This document shows positions 49,770-59,590 of a DNA stretch of 64,000 nucleotides, in pieces. Location of the stretch: contig NZ_CP073343.1 of assembly GCF_024397855.1 (NCBI RefSeq), positions 2,294,001 to 2,358,000 on the forward strand, written 5' to 3'. The translations under genes and the position numbers were made by a program. Numbering within the stretch: the first letter of the stretch is position 1; each line of letters begins with the position of its first letter. The notes under the pieces were generated by a model. The model was not told the origin of the DNA and made no database searches. It saw only the letters and a program-made list of their open reading frames with translations. Origin of the DNA: Marinomonas rhizomae (GTDB taxonomy: Bacteria; Pseudomonadota; Gammaproteobacteria; Pseudomonadales; Marinomonadaceae).

Positions 49770-51296
49770 CTACTGTGAGTCATATAATATCGTGTTACTT
49801 ACACCCGCATCAGTAGAGAGGTGAATTTTACCTTTTGTAATACTATCAGGGACATTGAAAGTAATCGAATTTGCAGATATATAAGAGGGTGCAATCGCTA
49901 TATCATCTAGTAGAACGTTGGTATCTTGCGTTACCCCAGCCACATTGATTGTATAAGCAGTACCACGTTTAAGCATAACAGTAAAAGAGCCTAAAATAAG
50001 TGGTCCATCATTACTATAGGGTGTGATGTAAATATCATTTGTTTTTAAGCCGCCAACATATAAAAACGCTCTATATTTCCCTTTTGCGATATTAAGCTTA
50101 AATCTATATTTCCCCTCACTATATGTGGGTGTAAAATTATAAATGTTGCTTTGCGAATAAATGACCAAAAGTGGCGCGTCTACACTCTCCATGTTCATAC
50201 CGTTTACAACGACGGTATCATTACCTCTAAATACCTCTTTAGTCGTTACCCCATTAATTAATGAACTCAAGCTATTAATTTGAACGAATGGTATTGAATT
50301 CATTGAGATACTTTCTGCTTTTTCATACGCAGCTGAGTCATGAATGTCTAATATGAAGTCACCATCATTATCTAAGTCTATAAAATCAGCTAGACCATCA
50401 TAGTCCGAATCAAGTGGTGATCCTTTATCATTTGCCTTTTCTTGACTATCGGGAATTGAATCACCATCGCTATCTAGGTCAATAAAGTTGTAAAAACCAT
50501 CTTTATCAGGATCGGTAAAACCCTCTAACTTATCAGCAATTGAATCACCATCACTATCATCGTCAAGCATATTAGGTATGCCGTCACCATCAGAGTCTAA
50601 CCCAATAGATGCATCCACATAGTACTCATAAAAATCGGGGATTCCATCCTCATCGGTATCTTGACTTTCAGGTAGAATCCCAAGCGCCCTTTCTTTGTTG
50701 TCGGGAATACCATCGATATCTGCATCATAAAAAACATCTACTTGATATCTAAAGCTTGGATCTCCGCCAGAATTAGCGTCAATGACTCCCAAATGAAATA
50801 AACCATCTTTAGGAATAATAACAGTTACGAATAAGGTTTTATTTTCTTTACTATAATGAATTAAAGAAGAGTTAATAGCTAAACCACTCTCATCAGAAAA
50901 GTAAGCCTTGGGAGCAAAGCTTTCTGACTCATAGGTAACCAATGCTGAAACAAAGTCTCCTTTTTTGCCTTGAAAACTATAAAGGTCACCATTGTCTCTT
51001 TCGTTTGAAATAGCACCTCTCACCCTAAAAGGGATCCCAGTATCTAAAGGTGTAGCAACGCTGGGGTTATCATTAGGTTCACTATTTTGTACCTCAACAA
51101 ATTTAGAGCGAGTAGTATCGAATGGGAAATCATCATCAACATCAGGCACGCCATCACTGTCTTCGTCTTTGTTTTGCCATGTGCCTACATGAGAAGATGG
51201 CTGAATGGTTTTTGCGTGTGATGGTGTTGTATACATTAGTGAACAAAAAGCGCTGCTAACAGTTAAAAGCCAGATGTAAAATAATGGTGTTTTCAA
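49770..51296 (-). CDS. Secreted protein with thrombospondin type 3 calcium repeats
   Basis: A 508-residue exported protein with N-terminal signal (cleavage near SHA-KT). An N-terminal PPC-like beta domain (residues about 60-190: NSEPNDNPSVATPLDTGIPF, LYSFQGKKGDFVSALV) is followed by several Asp-rich TSP3 repeats (DSDGDGIPNMLDDDSDGDSI, DKDGFYNFIDLDSDGDSIPD, DYDGLADFIDLDNDGD; residues about 190-310). Two Ig-like beta domains follow. TSP3 repeats bind calcium. It is probably a surface or extracellular adhesion-like protein. No C-terminal sorting or secretion signal is recognised. Confidence 0.82.
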   Translation of the reverse strand: MKTPLFYIWLLTVSSAFCSLMYTTPSHAKTIQPSSHVGTWQNKDEDSDGVPDVDDDFPFDTTRSKFVEVQNSEPNDNPSVATPLDTGIPFRVRGAISNERDNGDLYSFQGKKGDFVSALVTYESESFAPKAYFSDESGLAINSSLIHYSKENKTLFVTVIIPKDGLFHLGVIDANSGGDPSFRYQVDVFYDADIDGIPDNKERALGILPESQDTDEDGIPDFYEYYVDASIGLDSDGDGIPNMLDDDSDGDSIADKLEGFTDPDKDGFYNFIDLDSDGDSIPDSQEKANDKGSPLDSDYDGLADFIDLDNDGDFILDIHDSAAYEKAESISMNSIPFVQINSLSSLINGVTTKEVFRGNDTVVVNGMNMESVDAPLLVIYSQSNIYNFTPTYSEGKYRFKLNIAKGKYRAFLYVGGLKTNDIYITPYSNDGPLILGSFTVMLKRGTAYTINVAGVTQDTNVLLDDIAIAPSYISANSITFNVPDSITKGKIHLSTDAGVSNTILYDSQ

Positions 51297-51548
51297 GAGT
51301 CCATCCTTGTTGATTAATCCGTTAATGTATTGATTGTTTAAGCTTATGTTCTAAATCTAATTTTACCGTACCATAATTTCTAATAAATATTGAATTTCCG
51401 CTCGTGACACTTGTAAACCTGATTTACCCAATGCCCTTAAAATACATTAAAACCTGCCACACGAGTGCTTTATATCGCTAGCATCGCATCTAGGTTCGGC
51501 CTTCCAACGTAAAAGTTTTCTTTTTAAAACTCTTGTACCGACTTTACG

Positions 51549-51743
51549 TCATGGTCTACTAGTAAGTCCTTTGTAAAAGACTGCCAACATCACATACATA
51601 GCCATCAGTCCGCCAACAAACATCAAGCCAAAGGTAATTGTTTGCGAAAATTCAGGCTGAATTGCAAATCGATATAAACCTATGCTTAGCAATGTGATGC
51701 CCAATACGGCAATTATAACAATACTTAAAAGTCCTTTAATCAT
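51549..51743 (-). CDS. Small two-segment membrane protein
   Basis: 64 residues with two hydrophobic segments (MIKGLLSIVIIAVLGITLLSIGLYRF and TFGLMFVGGLMAMYVMLAVFY). It sits alone in the cluster, with about 185 bp to the next upstream gene and 250 bp to the next downstream. No known family. It is short, so reality rests on the helical pattern and plausible start only. Confidence 0.5.
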   Translation of the reverse strand: MIKGLLSIVIIAVLGITLLSIGLYRFAIQPEFSQTITFGLMFVGGLMAMYVMLAVFYKGLTSRP

Positions 51744-51928
51744 AATACACCCTCTGTTTTAAACTTAGTGTGTTGATGAATATAGCCACCTTTCCGCCAA
51801 AAAAATCAATAAGAAGGTTATTTCCTGTGAAATTTTAGCCATTAACAGCTATTTCTTTAAATAAAAAAGAGCATACTTAATTGCATACCCTCATGATCTA
51901 TAAATACTTAAGTTATTCAAACAACCAG

Positions 51929-52360
51929 TTAACTAGATGTTACTATGATTATCCAGCCATCTTCTTTGGTATATTCAAAGCCACAACCATCCGACAAAAA
52001 TTTCTTCTCACCATATTTAGCCTTAATTCTAACTTGAGCAAAAAGAGGTTTTGTTTCTGTTGACATTTTTATAGAGGTAATTTCAAAATCAGGATTTTGT
52101 GCATACTTCTGAAACTTTTCTGCTTCTTTACTCAAATATGCGATAGCACGTTTTTTTTTGTCTTCAGTATCTTTAAATTGTTTTTGCACAAAAGACATCA
52201 TTTTATCAATGTCTTTATCAGCTTTTGCTTGTCTAAACTCTTGGCATTTTTTTATAAATAATGGATCTTGGTTATCTGTGGCCGGCAAGTTTACATTCGA
52301 CTCATCAGCAAAAGCTGACGAGCTTACTAACATAAAACCAAAAAGTGCAATCAGTTTCAT
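51929..52360 (-). CDS. Secreted protein of unknown function
   Basis: A 143-residue protein with signal peptide (MKLIALFGFMLVSSSAFADE, cleavage near AFA-DE). The mature part starts with a Cys-containing helical stretch (KKCQEFRQAKADKDIDKMMSF) and ends with GCGFEYTKEDGWIIIV, similar in plan to the protein at 47321-47800 and to small NTF2-like domains. Its start overlaps the stop of the lipoprotein gene by 4 bp (ATGA type), so the two are coupled. Function unknown. Confidence 0.65.
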   Translation of the reverse strand: MKLIALFGFMLVSSSAFADESNVNLPATDNQDPLFIKKCQEFRQAKADKDIDKMMSFVQKQFKDTEDKKKRAIAYLSKEAEKFQKYAQNPDFEITSIKMSTETKPLFAQVRIKAKYGEKKFLSDGCGFEYTKEDGWIIIVTSS

Positions 52361-52782
52361 TTTGAATCCTTTGTTAGCGGAACGAATAGTGGAGATGCGG
52401 TGTATATATTGAGTTTCTCATCATAATTATTTTGTTCAGTAGCAGTGGCGTCCATCGTAAATTCAAAGCCGCCCTTCACCGGTTTCCAAGTAAAGCTGTC
52501 TACCTCAGGCGGACCAGACAATATAATTCCAGTTTTATGAATACACGCAACGCCTTTCAATAAACTTTTTTCATCTTCTAATGCCCATAAATCCTTACCA
52601 AAGGTTGACAATAAGATAGTGCACGTATGCTTACTATTTTCTATACTAACATCGTAAATCAACATCGAACCATCTGATTGAAAATCAACAGATTCTACAA
52701 CAACGCCGGTTATAGATTGAGAGTCTGTACATCCATGTAAAATAGGTGCAGTGAGTAATAACAATATTATTTTATTAAACAT
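52357..52782 (-). CDS. Putative lipoprotein
   Basis: 141 residues with a lipoprotein signal (MFNKIILLLLTAPILHGC, lipobox ILHGC with Cys18), followed by a small beta-rich domain. No family is recognised. It overlaps the next gene by 4 bp. It is the promoter-proximal gene of the minus-strand cluster that runs to 45.4 kb. Confidence 0.65.
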   Translation of the reverse strand: MFNKIILLLLTAPILHGCTDSQSITGVVVESVDFQSDGSMLIYDVSIENSKHTCTILLSTFGKDLWALEDEKSLLKGVACIHKTGIILSGPPEVDSFTWKPVKGGFEFTMDATATEQNNYDEKLNIYTASPLFVPLTKDSK

Positions 52783-53412
52783 AGTTTTCCTTATAAACCT
52801 TTTGTAAATTTATTTTCATGATCATAATTACCATTTATTTATAGACTAAATCTTCACCGATTTTACTAACTATAAAGAAGCAGGCAAAAATGCACCTAGT
52901 CACATGCAAAAAATGATTTTGAACGAGCATAGAGATATCCAAGGCTTGTGATCAAAAAAATTGCAACGCACTTTCGAGATTTTCTGATTTAGAATTCATA
53001 GTAATCAAGTAAAGGTATGGTACATATTCTGTTTTATAAATAAACTAAATTCAGCTTGTAAGTTGGTTCACCTCTATAAAACGGCTAAATATCAATAAAC
53101 ACTATCTATATTTCTTTATTAGCCAAAGAATGAAACTTACACTAAAGCTAATTAGTATCAATTTTTCATATCCATACTAACAAAAAAACTCGCATGCGTG
53201 TACTGCTGTAGATGATTAAAGACTTCTTTATTGCATTGATATTTTTTTCTGGCTGGGGGGAAAACACAATGGTTGCAGTGATAACTTTCCCTCGCCAGCA
53301 ACCTAACAAGACATTTAGGACTTACCAAAAATTTACGATAAATAGCTGTTCGTAAAAGCCTTTTTTTAGTACTGTCCATGTTAATCTTATTGTCTTTATA
53401 TACTCCCTCCTC
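52783..53412. other. Intergenic region between cluster and lipase
   Basis: About 630 bp, AT-rich. One weak minus-strand frame (53158-53379, 73 codons, with four Cys) has no recognised domain and no clear ribosome site; I do not treat it as a gene. It must hold the promoters of the divergent lipoprotein and lipase genes, but none could be pinpointed. Confidence 0.4.
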
Positions 53413-54282
53413 ATGTTAAAAAACAAAATTATTTTACTATCTCTATTAATAACCATCCCATTTCAATTGGCGTTTGCTTCCCCTAACTTTGCCACTATAA
53501 AAACACAAGCAAAGCTATCAGATGACACTTATCTAGAAGAAGGCACACTCAAACAACGCCTTCAAGAACAGGGTCAAAAACTGGTGCATCAATCTTTAAT
53601 TCCTTTGTCTCAAGTAAGTTATTTTTTAAGTCGTGCAAATGGCGTCCAAACCATTGCCATTCGCGGCACTGCAAATTTAGAAAATGCCATGCTGGACTTA
53701 GATCTGGAATTAAGACCAGACGCCATTCTTGATGTGAAACTACACCAAGGTTTTGGCTCTGGAGCAAAAGCCGTTTATGAGGATATCAAACCATTTTTAG
53801 CGAAAGACAGACCCATCCACCTAACAGGTCACAGCCTGGGTGGTGCTATTGCCGTAATCCTTGCCATGTACTTGCAAAAAGATGGCTACTCTGTGGAGCA
53901 GGTAATCACTTTTGGCCAGCCTAAAGTGACGAATGTCACAGGCGCAAACAAGTTTGATGATTTACCATTGACTAGAGTCGTCACGCTTAATGATATTGTT
54001 CCTTTAGTTCCACCTATCAGCCCGATGCAGATTAGAGACTTAGATATTTTTTGGCACATGGGAGAAGAAATAATTCTCATGAACAAAGGCGAATTTGCCC
54101 AAACTAATGGCGTAAAAGCTATGCTAAGAGCGACCAAGTTCACAACATCAATCCCAAGCGAAAAGAACTTAATTGCACATCAAATGACGACTTATATAAA
54201 GCTGATTGATCAGCTCCAGACATCGGCAGAGAAAATACCTTATAAAACCGATATTAGCCTTTTTGGCTTCTCACTCGATTAG
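53413..54282 (+). CDS. Secreted class 3 lipase
   Basis: A 289-residue esterase/lipase of the Lipase_3 family with signal peptide (residues 1-22, cleavage near AFA-SP). The triad is S141 (in TGHSLGGA), D194 (TLNDIVP) and H215 (FWHMGEE). The IRGTANLENAMLDL stretch is the conserved oxyanion/lid side. The ATG has no obvious ribosome site. It is alone between the unknown cluster and the dehydratase operon. Substrate is likely an acylglycerol or ester; specificity unknown. Confidence 0.87.
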   Translation: MLKNKIILLSLLITIPFQLAFASPNFATIKTQAKLSDDTYLEEGTLKQRLQEQGQKLVHQSLIPLSQVSYFLSRANGVQTIAIRGTANLENAMLDLDLELRPDAILDVKLHQGFGSGAKAVYEDIKPFLAKDRPIHLTGHSLGGAIAVILAMYLQKDGYSVEQVITFGQPKVTNVTGANKFDDLPLTRVVTLNDIVPLVPPISPMQIRDLDIFWHMGEEIILMNKGEFAQTNGVKAMLRATKFTTSIPSEKNLIAHQMTTYIKLIDQLQTSAEKIPYKTDISLFGFSLD

Positions 54283-54685
54283 CCACTAATCACTTCCCAA
54301 CTCCCCTTATAACAAAATTCCACGAATCATTTTTTGACCTTCCGCTTTGCTTAATCCTTCTACAACACGACCTTACACCCCCTGATTTTTAACAAAACAT
54401 TGCCACTAAAGATCACTCTACAGTTAGAAATAAAAATCCTTATACTTATCAAAAACCCTTAAACTATTGTTTTTAAATGCTTTTTATTTTAACTCAATCA
54501 TTTCGAACAAACTTTTTCTAAACAACTCTTGACTCAATTAGTTATACATCATACAACTTAAAGGGAAGATAAATGAAATAGCGTTTTAATTTTAAATGTC
54601 AGGTGTTTTATTTAATTTTATTTGTCTTCACATACATATTAAAAGTCTCTTAAAAGATAAAAATATTAAACAGGATGCTTACTTT
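54283..54685. other. AT-rich leader of the dehydratase operon
   Basis: About 400 bp, very AT-rich. A frame beginning at 54596 only extends the dehydratase N-terminus and does not look like protein. No hairpin or operator was recognised, although the promoter of the following six-gene operon must lie here. Confidence 0.4.
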
Positions 54686-55840
54686 ATGATCATTAAATCC
54701 ATTTCAGTGGACGTTTTTACTTTTCCTTGCCGTCGATCTGTAGATACCGCAGGCCATGCCCATCCTGGTGATGAAAAGCATACCAAAATGGCAATGTTGC
54801 GTATCACAACCGAGTCTGGCGACGAAGGTTATGCCTTTGGACCACCGGAAGTAATACGTAAACACATCCTAGACGCCTTCGCTCGAAAAGTACTTATCGG
54901 ACAAAACGCCATGCACAGAGAACGCCTATGGCAAGAGCTTGCTCATTGGCAACGTGGTAGCGCTGGTCAATTAACCGACCGGGCTCTTGCATTAGTTGAA
55001 CAAGCCCTGTGGGATCTTATTGGCCGTAAATTTAACACTCCTGTGTACCAACTTCTTGGTGGCTACCGCGACAAAGTTTTAGCTTACGGCAGCACAATGT
55101 GCGGTGACGAGCTTAAAGGCGGCTTAGCAACCCCTGAAGACTACGCCAACTTTGCAGAAACACTTGTAAAACGTGGCTACAAAGCCATCAAGCTACATAC
55201 TTGGATGCCTCCTGTTTCTTTCGCCCCTAGTCCAAAAATGGACATTCGCGCCTGCGCCGCTGTGCGTGAAGCTGTTGGGCCAGATATTGCGTTGATGTTA
55301 GATGGCTACCATTGGTACAGCCGCACAGATACGTTCAAAATCGGCAAAGAGCTAGAACGTCTTAATTTTGAATGGATCGAAGAACCAATGCCGGAAGAAT
55401 CTACAGAGTCTTATGCATGGCTGACAAAAAATTTAGATATTCCGGTATTGGGACCAGAGTCACTTTCAGGCAAGCATTTTAGCCGCGCAAGTTGGGTTAA
55501 AAATGAAGCCTGCGATATTTTACGCGCAGGCGTTGCAGGTGTCGGTGGTATTGGGCCGTGCATGAAGGTCTCTCACCTTGCCGATTCTTTCGGAATGAAC
55601 TGCGAAATCCATGGTAACGGTGCGGCTAATCTTGCGGTTGTTGGTGCGATTAAAAACTGTGCTTGGTATGAACGTGGATTACTTCACCCATTTCTAGAAT
55701 ACGATGATGTGCCAGCCTATCTCAATAGCATCGTCGATCCTATGGATGAAGATGGTTATGTTCATTTACCTCAAAAACCTGGTTTAGGTGAAGACATTAA
55801 CTTCGAATACATTGCCAATAACACAGTGGAAACCTATTAA
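54686..55840 (+). CDS. Enolase-superfamily (mandelate racemase-like) enzyme
   Basis: 384 residues from ATG 54686. Capping domain N-terminal, then TIM barrel with K169-x-H171 (YKAIKLHTW), metal ligands D206 (LMLDGYHWY), E232 (WIEEPM), E258 (LGPESLS), and H309 (CEIHGNG). These fit the mandelate racemase subgroup, which includes many acid-sugar dehydratases and racemases. The substrate cannot be read from motif alone. It is followed at once by a complete peptide-type ABC transporter, so the substrate is presumably imported by it. Confidence 0.85.
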   Translation: MIIKSISVDVFTFPCRRSVDTAGHAHPGDEKHTKMAMLRITTESGDEGYAFGPPEVIRKHILDAFARKVLIGQNAMHRERLWQELAHWQRGSAGQLTDRALALVEQALWDLIGRKFNTPVYQLLGGYRDKVLAYGSTMCGDELKGGLATPEDYANFAETLVKRGYKAIKLHTWMPPVSFAPSPKMDIRACAAVREAVGPDIALMLDGYHWYSRTDTFKIGKELERLNFEWIEEPMPEESTESYAWLTKNLDIPVLGPESLSGKHFSRASWVKNEACDILRAGVAGVGGIGPCMKVSHLADSFGMNCEIHGNGAANLAVVGAIKNCAWYERGLLHPFLEYDDVPAYLNSIVDPMDEDGYVHLPQKPGLGEDINFEYIANNTVETY

Positions 55841-55932
55841 TTAAATCACATAAAAAATGAAACGTCGCTGGCACTATGAGCACCAGTCAGCGGCAATGCT
55901 TATCCATTACAAAAATAAAGAGGAAGCAAAAA

Positions 55933-57543
55933 ATGAACGTTTCAAATCTGCTTAAATATTGTGCACTTTCAATAGCGGTTAGTGCCACTATCGCTCCCAG
56001 TGCGAATGCTATAACACCAGACAATCAACTGGTTATCGGTATGAGTATGGATAACCTATTATCCCTCGATCCGGCTTCAGCCAGCGGCCTAGATGTAGTT
56101 GGCGTGAACTCTAATTTATATGACATGCTAATTGAGTTGGCACCAAAGGAGCCATCAAAAATTTCACCTGCTATCGCGAAAACTTGGACTATAAGTGAAG
56201 ACGGTAGCCGCATCACATTTCAGTTAAGAGATGATGTCACCTTCCACTCTGGCAACAAACTAACAGCACAAGACGTCGCTTGGTCATTTCAGCGCGTTTT
56301 GAAGCTCAATTTAGCTCTAGCTTCTACTTGGAAAACATATGGTTTTACTGCTGATAATGTCGAGCAAGCTATCCAAGCAAAAGACGATTACACGGTTGAA
56401 ATAACCTTACCAGAAAAAACAGACCCTAAATTAGTTCTCTATACTCTGGGTAGTTCTCCAAGTGCTTTTATCATTGATAGCAAGGAAGTCCTAAAACACG
56501 AAGTAAAAGATGATTTAGGTCATGCATGGTTAACAACAAATGCAGCAGGATCAGGTCCTTTTAAGCTAAGGGATTGGCGAGCAAAAGACCGCGTACTCAT
56601 GAATAGATACGATGACTATTGGCGCGAACCGTCCGAGATGAGCCGTATAGTAATGCGCCATATGACAGAGTCTCAATCATTGCGTTTGATGCTTGAGCGT
56701 GGCGATATAGATATCGCCATGGGCATGTCAATTCCTGACATCGAAGCCTTAAAAAAAGATGATAATGTCCGTGCTGAAGCGAATATTCGAGGCACTCTTT
56801 ACTATGTTGCCGTGAGCATGAAAGACCCTAAATTTTCGAACAAAAAAGTACGAGAAGCCCTACGCTATTTGATCGACTATAAAGGCATTAACGATTCAAT
56901 TATGCCGAACTACGGTGTTTTGCATCAACGTCCTCTCAAATTAGGACTGGATGCTACCCTTCCTGAACTTGGTTACGGATTAAATGTAAAAAAAGCCAAA
57001 GCGCTACTAGCAGAAGCTGGCTATCCAGATGGATTCAAAACCAGCATTCGAGTGCTTTCTCAACTACCTTTTATTAACATCGCCACCAGCGTGCAATCTA
57101 CCCTTGCTCAAGCAGGTATTGATGCAGAGATCATTACCGGCACAGGTAATCAGGTATATGGCGCGATGCGTGAACGTAAATTCGAGATGCTCGTTGGTCG
57201 CGGGGGCGGAGGTATAGAACCACATCCTCATTCCAGCCTGCGTTCACTGGTTTACAACCCTGATAACAGTGATGAAGCTAAACTGACTAACTTCCAAGGC
57301 TGGCGTACTGGGTTTTATAGCCCAGAAATTAACACCATTATTGAAAAGGCTTTATTAGAAAAAGACACTCAAAAGCAAATTGAAATGTACCAAGACGTCC
57401 AAAACCTTTATGACACTCAAATTGGTGCCATCTTCCCTATTTCACAAATGGTAGATACCGTTTTACTTAGAAGCGATGTGAAACACTACGAGGGTCACCA
57501 AGCTGCAACTACGCGACTAAGAGAAGTCACTAAAGAGCGTTAA
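55933..57543 (+). CDS. Peptide/nickel-type ABC transporter substrate-binding protein
   Basis: 536 residues from ATG 55933 with GAGGAAG just upstream. Signal peptide (cleavage near ANA-IT). This is an SBP_bac_5 (DppA/OppA-like) protein: PAIAKTWTISEDGSRITFQLRDDVTFHSG, DVAWSFQRVL, LLAEAGYPDGF. Transporters of this class carry peptides, but also nickel, opines and sugars. Ligand not predicted. 92 bp downstream of the dehydratase-like gene in the same operon. Confidence 0.9.
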   Translation: MNVSNLLKYCALSIAVSATIAPSANAITPDNQLVIGMSMDNLLSLDPASASGLDVVGVNSNLYDMLIELAPKEPSKISPAIAKTWTISEDGSRITFQLRDDVTFHSGNKLTAQDVAWSFQRVLKLNLALASTWKTYGFTADNVEQAIQAKDDYTVEITLPEKTDPKLVLYTLGSSPSAFIIDSKEVLKHEVKDDLGHAWLTTNAAGSGPFKLRDWRAKDRVLMNRYDDYWREPSEMSRIVMRHMTESQSLRLMLERGDIDIAMGMSIPDIEALKKDDNVRAEANIRGTLYYVAVSMKDPKFSNKKVREALRYLIDYKGINDSIMPNYGVLHQRPLKLGLDATLPELGYGLNVKKAKALLAEAGYPDGFKTSIRVLSQLPFINIATSVQSTLAQAGIDAEIITGTGNQVYGAMRERKFEMLVGRGGGGIEPHPHSSLRSLVYNPDNSDEAKLTNFQGWRTGFYSPEINTIIEKALLEKDTQKQIEMYQDVQNLYDTQIGAIFPISQMVDTVLLRSDVKHYEGHQAATTRLREVTKER

Positions 57544-57644
57544 GGGAATTCTTTTTCAACGAAAGTACTGGTCTATATTGGCCAGTACAGCCACTAGTTG
57601 CCTCGTTTCTAGTGGCTTTCTCCCCTTTATTTTGGAGATTTACT

Positions 57645-58679
57645 TTGCTTACTTTCCAGTTATCGAATGTGCGTTTTAAGCATTTTCTTGGTGGCCTAAG
57701 CTCCGTCGCCATTACCCTATTAGGTTTGCTTGCATTGACGTTTTTCATCGGTCGGGTAATGCCCATCGATCCTGTTCTATCTGTCGTAGGACCCGATGCA
57801 GATAATTCAACGTATGAACAAGTTTACCAAGAAATGGGGCTAGATAAGCCTCTCTACATGCAATATTTGTATTATTTGAATGACATTGCTCATGGGGATT
57901 TTGGCAATGCCCTACTGACTGGTCGTCCAGTGATAGAAGATATTGCACGTGTTTTTCCAGCAACACTGGAACTCGCCACCATAGCGATTATTTTTGGTAT
58001 TTTTATCGGTATTCCATTAGGAGTATACGCTGCAGTAAACAAAGGTCGTGCTGTTGATCATATTATTCGAGTTATCAGCCTCTTTGGTTATTCAACACCC
58101 GTATTCTGGGTGGGCATGATAGGTCTGATTATTTTCTATGCTTGGCTTAATGTCGTCGGCGGATCTGGGCGCGTAGATTTGGCTTACGATGGTTTCGTCG
58201 ATCCAGTCACTGGCATGCTACTGATAGATTCGGCTCTGGCAAAAGACTGGGATGTGTTTCAAAGCGCCATCAAACACATTATTTTGCCAGCCTTTATATT
58301 GGGTTTAAACGCCGTTTCTTTTATCACTCGTATGACAAGAAGCTTCATGTTAGAGCAGCTTTCACAAGAGTACATTTTGACGGCTCAAGTAAAAGGTTTA
58401 CCTAAGCATGTTGTCATCTGGCGCCATGCATTTCGCAATATTCTTGTGCAATTACTCACTATTATCACCCTCTCCTATGGTGCGCTTTTAGAAGGTGCAG
58501 TATTGATTGAAACTGTCTTTGCTTGGCCCGGATTTGGGCAATATCTTACCAGTAGCTTGCTACTCGGTGATATGAATGCAGTTGTTGCATCCATCTTATT
58601 GATTGGTCTGATTTTTATCTCACTGAACTTGCTGACAGATTTGCTTTATCAAGTATTTGATCCGAGGACACGAAAATGA
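57645..58679 (+). CDS. ABC transporter permease (DppB type)
   Basis: 344 residues from a TTG start at 57645, chosen because GGAG lies 7 bases upstream. A GTG at 57612 has no ribosome site. About six membrane segments; the BPD_transp_1 EAA-type loop is LEQLSQEYILTAQVKGLPKHVVIWRHAFRNIL. N-terminal QMGLDKPL-type motif (EMGLDKPLYMQYLYYLND) is standard in DppB. It overlaps the next permease by 4 bases (ATGA). Confidence 0.9.
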   Translation: MLTFQLSNVRFKHFLGGLSSVAITLLGLLALTFFIGRVMPIDPVLSVVGPDADNSTYEQVYQEMGLDKPLYMQYLYYLNDIAHGDFGNALLTGRPVIEDIARVFPATLELATIAIIFGIFIGIPLGVYAAVNKGRAVDHIIRVISLFGYSTPVFWVGMIGLIIFYAWLNVVGGSGRVDLAYDGFVDPVTGMLLIDSALAKDWDVFQSAIKHIILPAFILGLNAVSFITRMTRSFMLEQLSQEYILTAQVKGLPKHVVIWRHAFRNILVQLLTIITLSYGALLEGAVLIETVFAWPGFGQYLTSSLLLGDMNAVVASILLIGLIFISLNLLTDLLYQVFDPRTRK

Positions 58680-59578
58680 TTACAAATTCAACTATGAAGT
58701 CATCTGCCACCTCAAAATCAACCTACGACAGCATAATGATGTTATTACAAACGTTTGCGCATGGTTGTAAACGAATCATACGTAACCCTTTGACTGCAGT
58801 AGGACTTGTTGTCGTAATGTTGCTGCTCATCATTGCACTGTTCGCTCCTTGGATTGCAACTCATAACCCGCTTGCTCAACAGCTTAGCAATAGCTTACAA
58901 GCGCCTAGCTCCGAACATTGGTTTGGCACCGATGAATTCGGCCGTGATATCTTTAGTCGCCTTGTCTACGGCTCTCGCATAACCCTGTATATCATTGCTT
59001 TAGTCACGATAATTGTTGGGCCGATTGGCTTAGCGATTGGGACTATTTCAGGTTATTTCGGCGGCGTGATCGATACCGTATTCATGCGGATTACCGATAT
59101 TTTCATTTCTTTCCCAGGACTTGTACTTGCCTTAGCTTTTGTTGCTGCTTTAGGGCCTGGCCTTGAACATGCAGTAATTGCCATAGCATTAACAAGTTGG
59201 CCTCCTATAGCCCGTTTGGCACGTGCTGAAACACTGCAATTACGTAAAGCGGATTATATTGTGGCGGTTCAATTACAGGGAGCCTCTTCTAGCCGCATCA
59301 TTTTTCGTCATATTGTTCCGATGTGCTTATCTTCTGTAATCGTACGCCTGACTATGAACATGGCAGGAATTATTTTGACTGCAGCAGGCTTAGGTTTCTT
59401 AGGGCTAGGAGCTCAAGCGCCATTGCCTGAATGGGGTGCAATGATCTCCACTGGCCGTAGTTATATGTTGGAAAATTGGTGGCTTGTTGCCGCCCCTGGC
59501 GCCGCAATTATGCTCGTCAGTTTAGCATTCAACTTACTTGGCGATGGTCTGCGCGACCTACTCGACCCTAGAAACTAA
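58676..59578 (+). CDS. ABC transporter permease (DppC type)
   Basis: 300 residues, six membrane segments. N-terminal OppC-type start (NPLTAVGLVVVMLLLIIALFAPWIATHNPL) and EHWFGTDEFGRDIFSRLVYGSRI are family hallmarks. The EAA loop is LRKADYIVAVQLQGASSSRIIFRHIVP. It partners the DppB-type permease to form the transmembrane channel. 12 bp before the first ATPase gene. Confidence 0.92.
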   Translation: MITNSTMKSSATSKSTYDSIMMLLQTFAHGCKRIIRNPLTAVGLVVVMLLLIIALFAPWIATHNPLAQQLSNSLQAPSSEHWFGTDEFGRDIFSRLVYGSRITLYIIALVTIIVGPIGLAIGTISGYFGGVIDTVFMRITDIFISFPGLVLALAFVAALGPGLEHAVIAIALTSWPPIARLARAETLQLRKADYIVAVQLQGASSSRIIFRHIVPMCLSSVIVRLTMNMAGIILTAAGLGFLGLGAQAPLPEWGAMISTGRSYMLENWWLVAAPGAAIMLVSLAFNLLGDGLRDLLDPRN

Positions 59579-59590
59579 AGGTGTGATTTT

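Noticed and set aside
53158..53379. 73-codon minus-strand frame with four Cys
   Set aside because: No clear ribosome site or known zinc pattern; could be fortuitous, so described only as part of the intergenic region.
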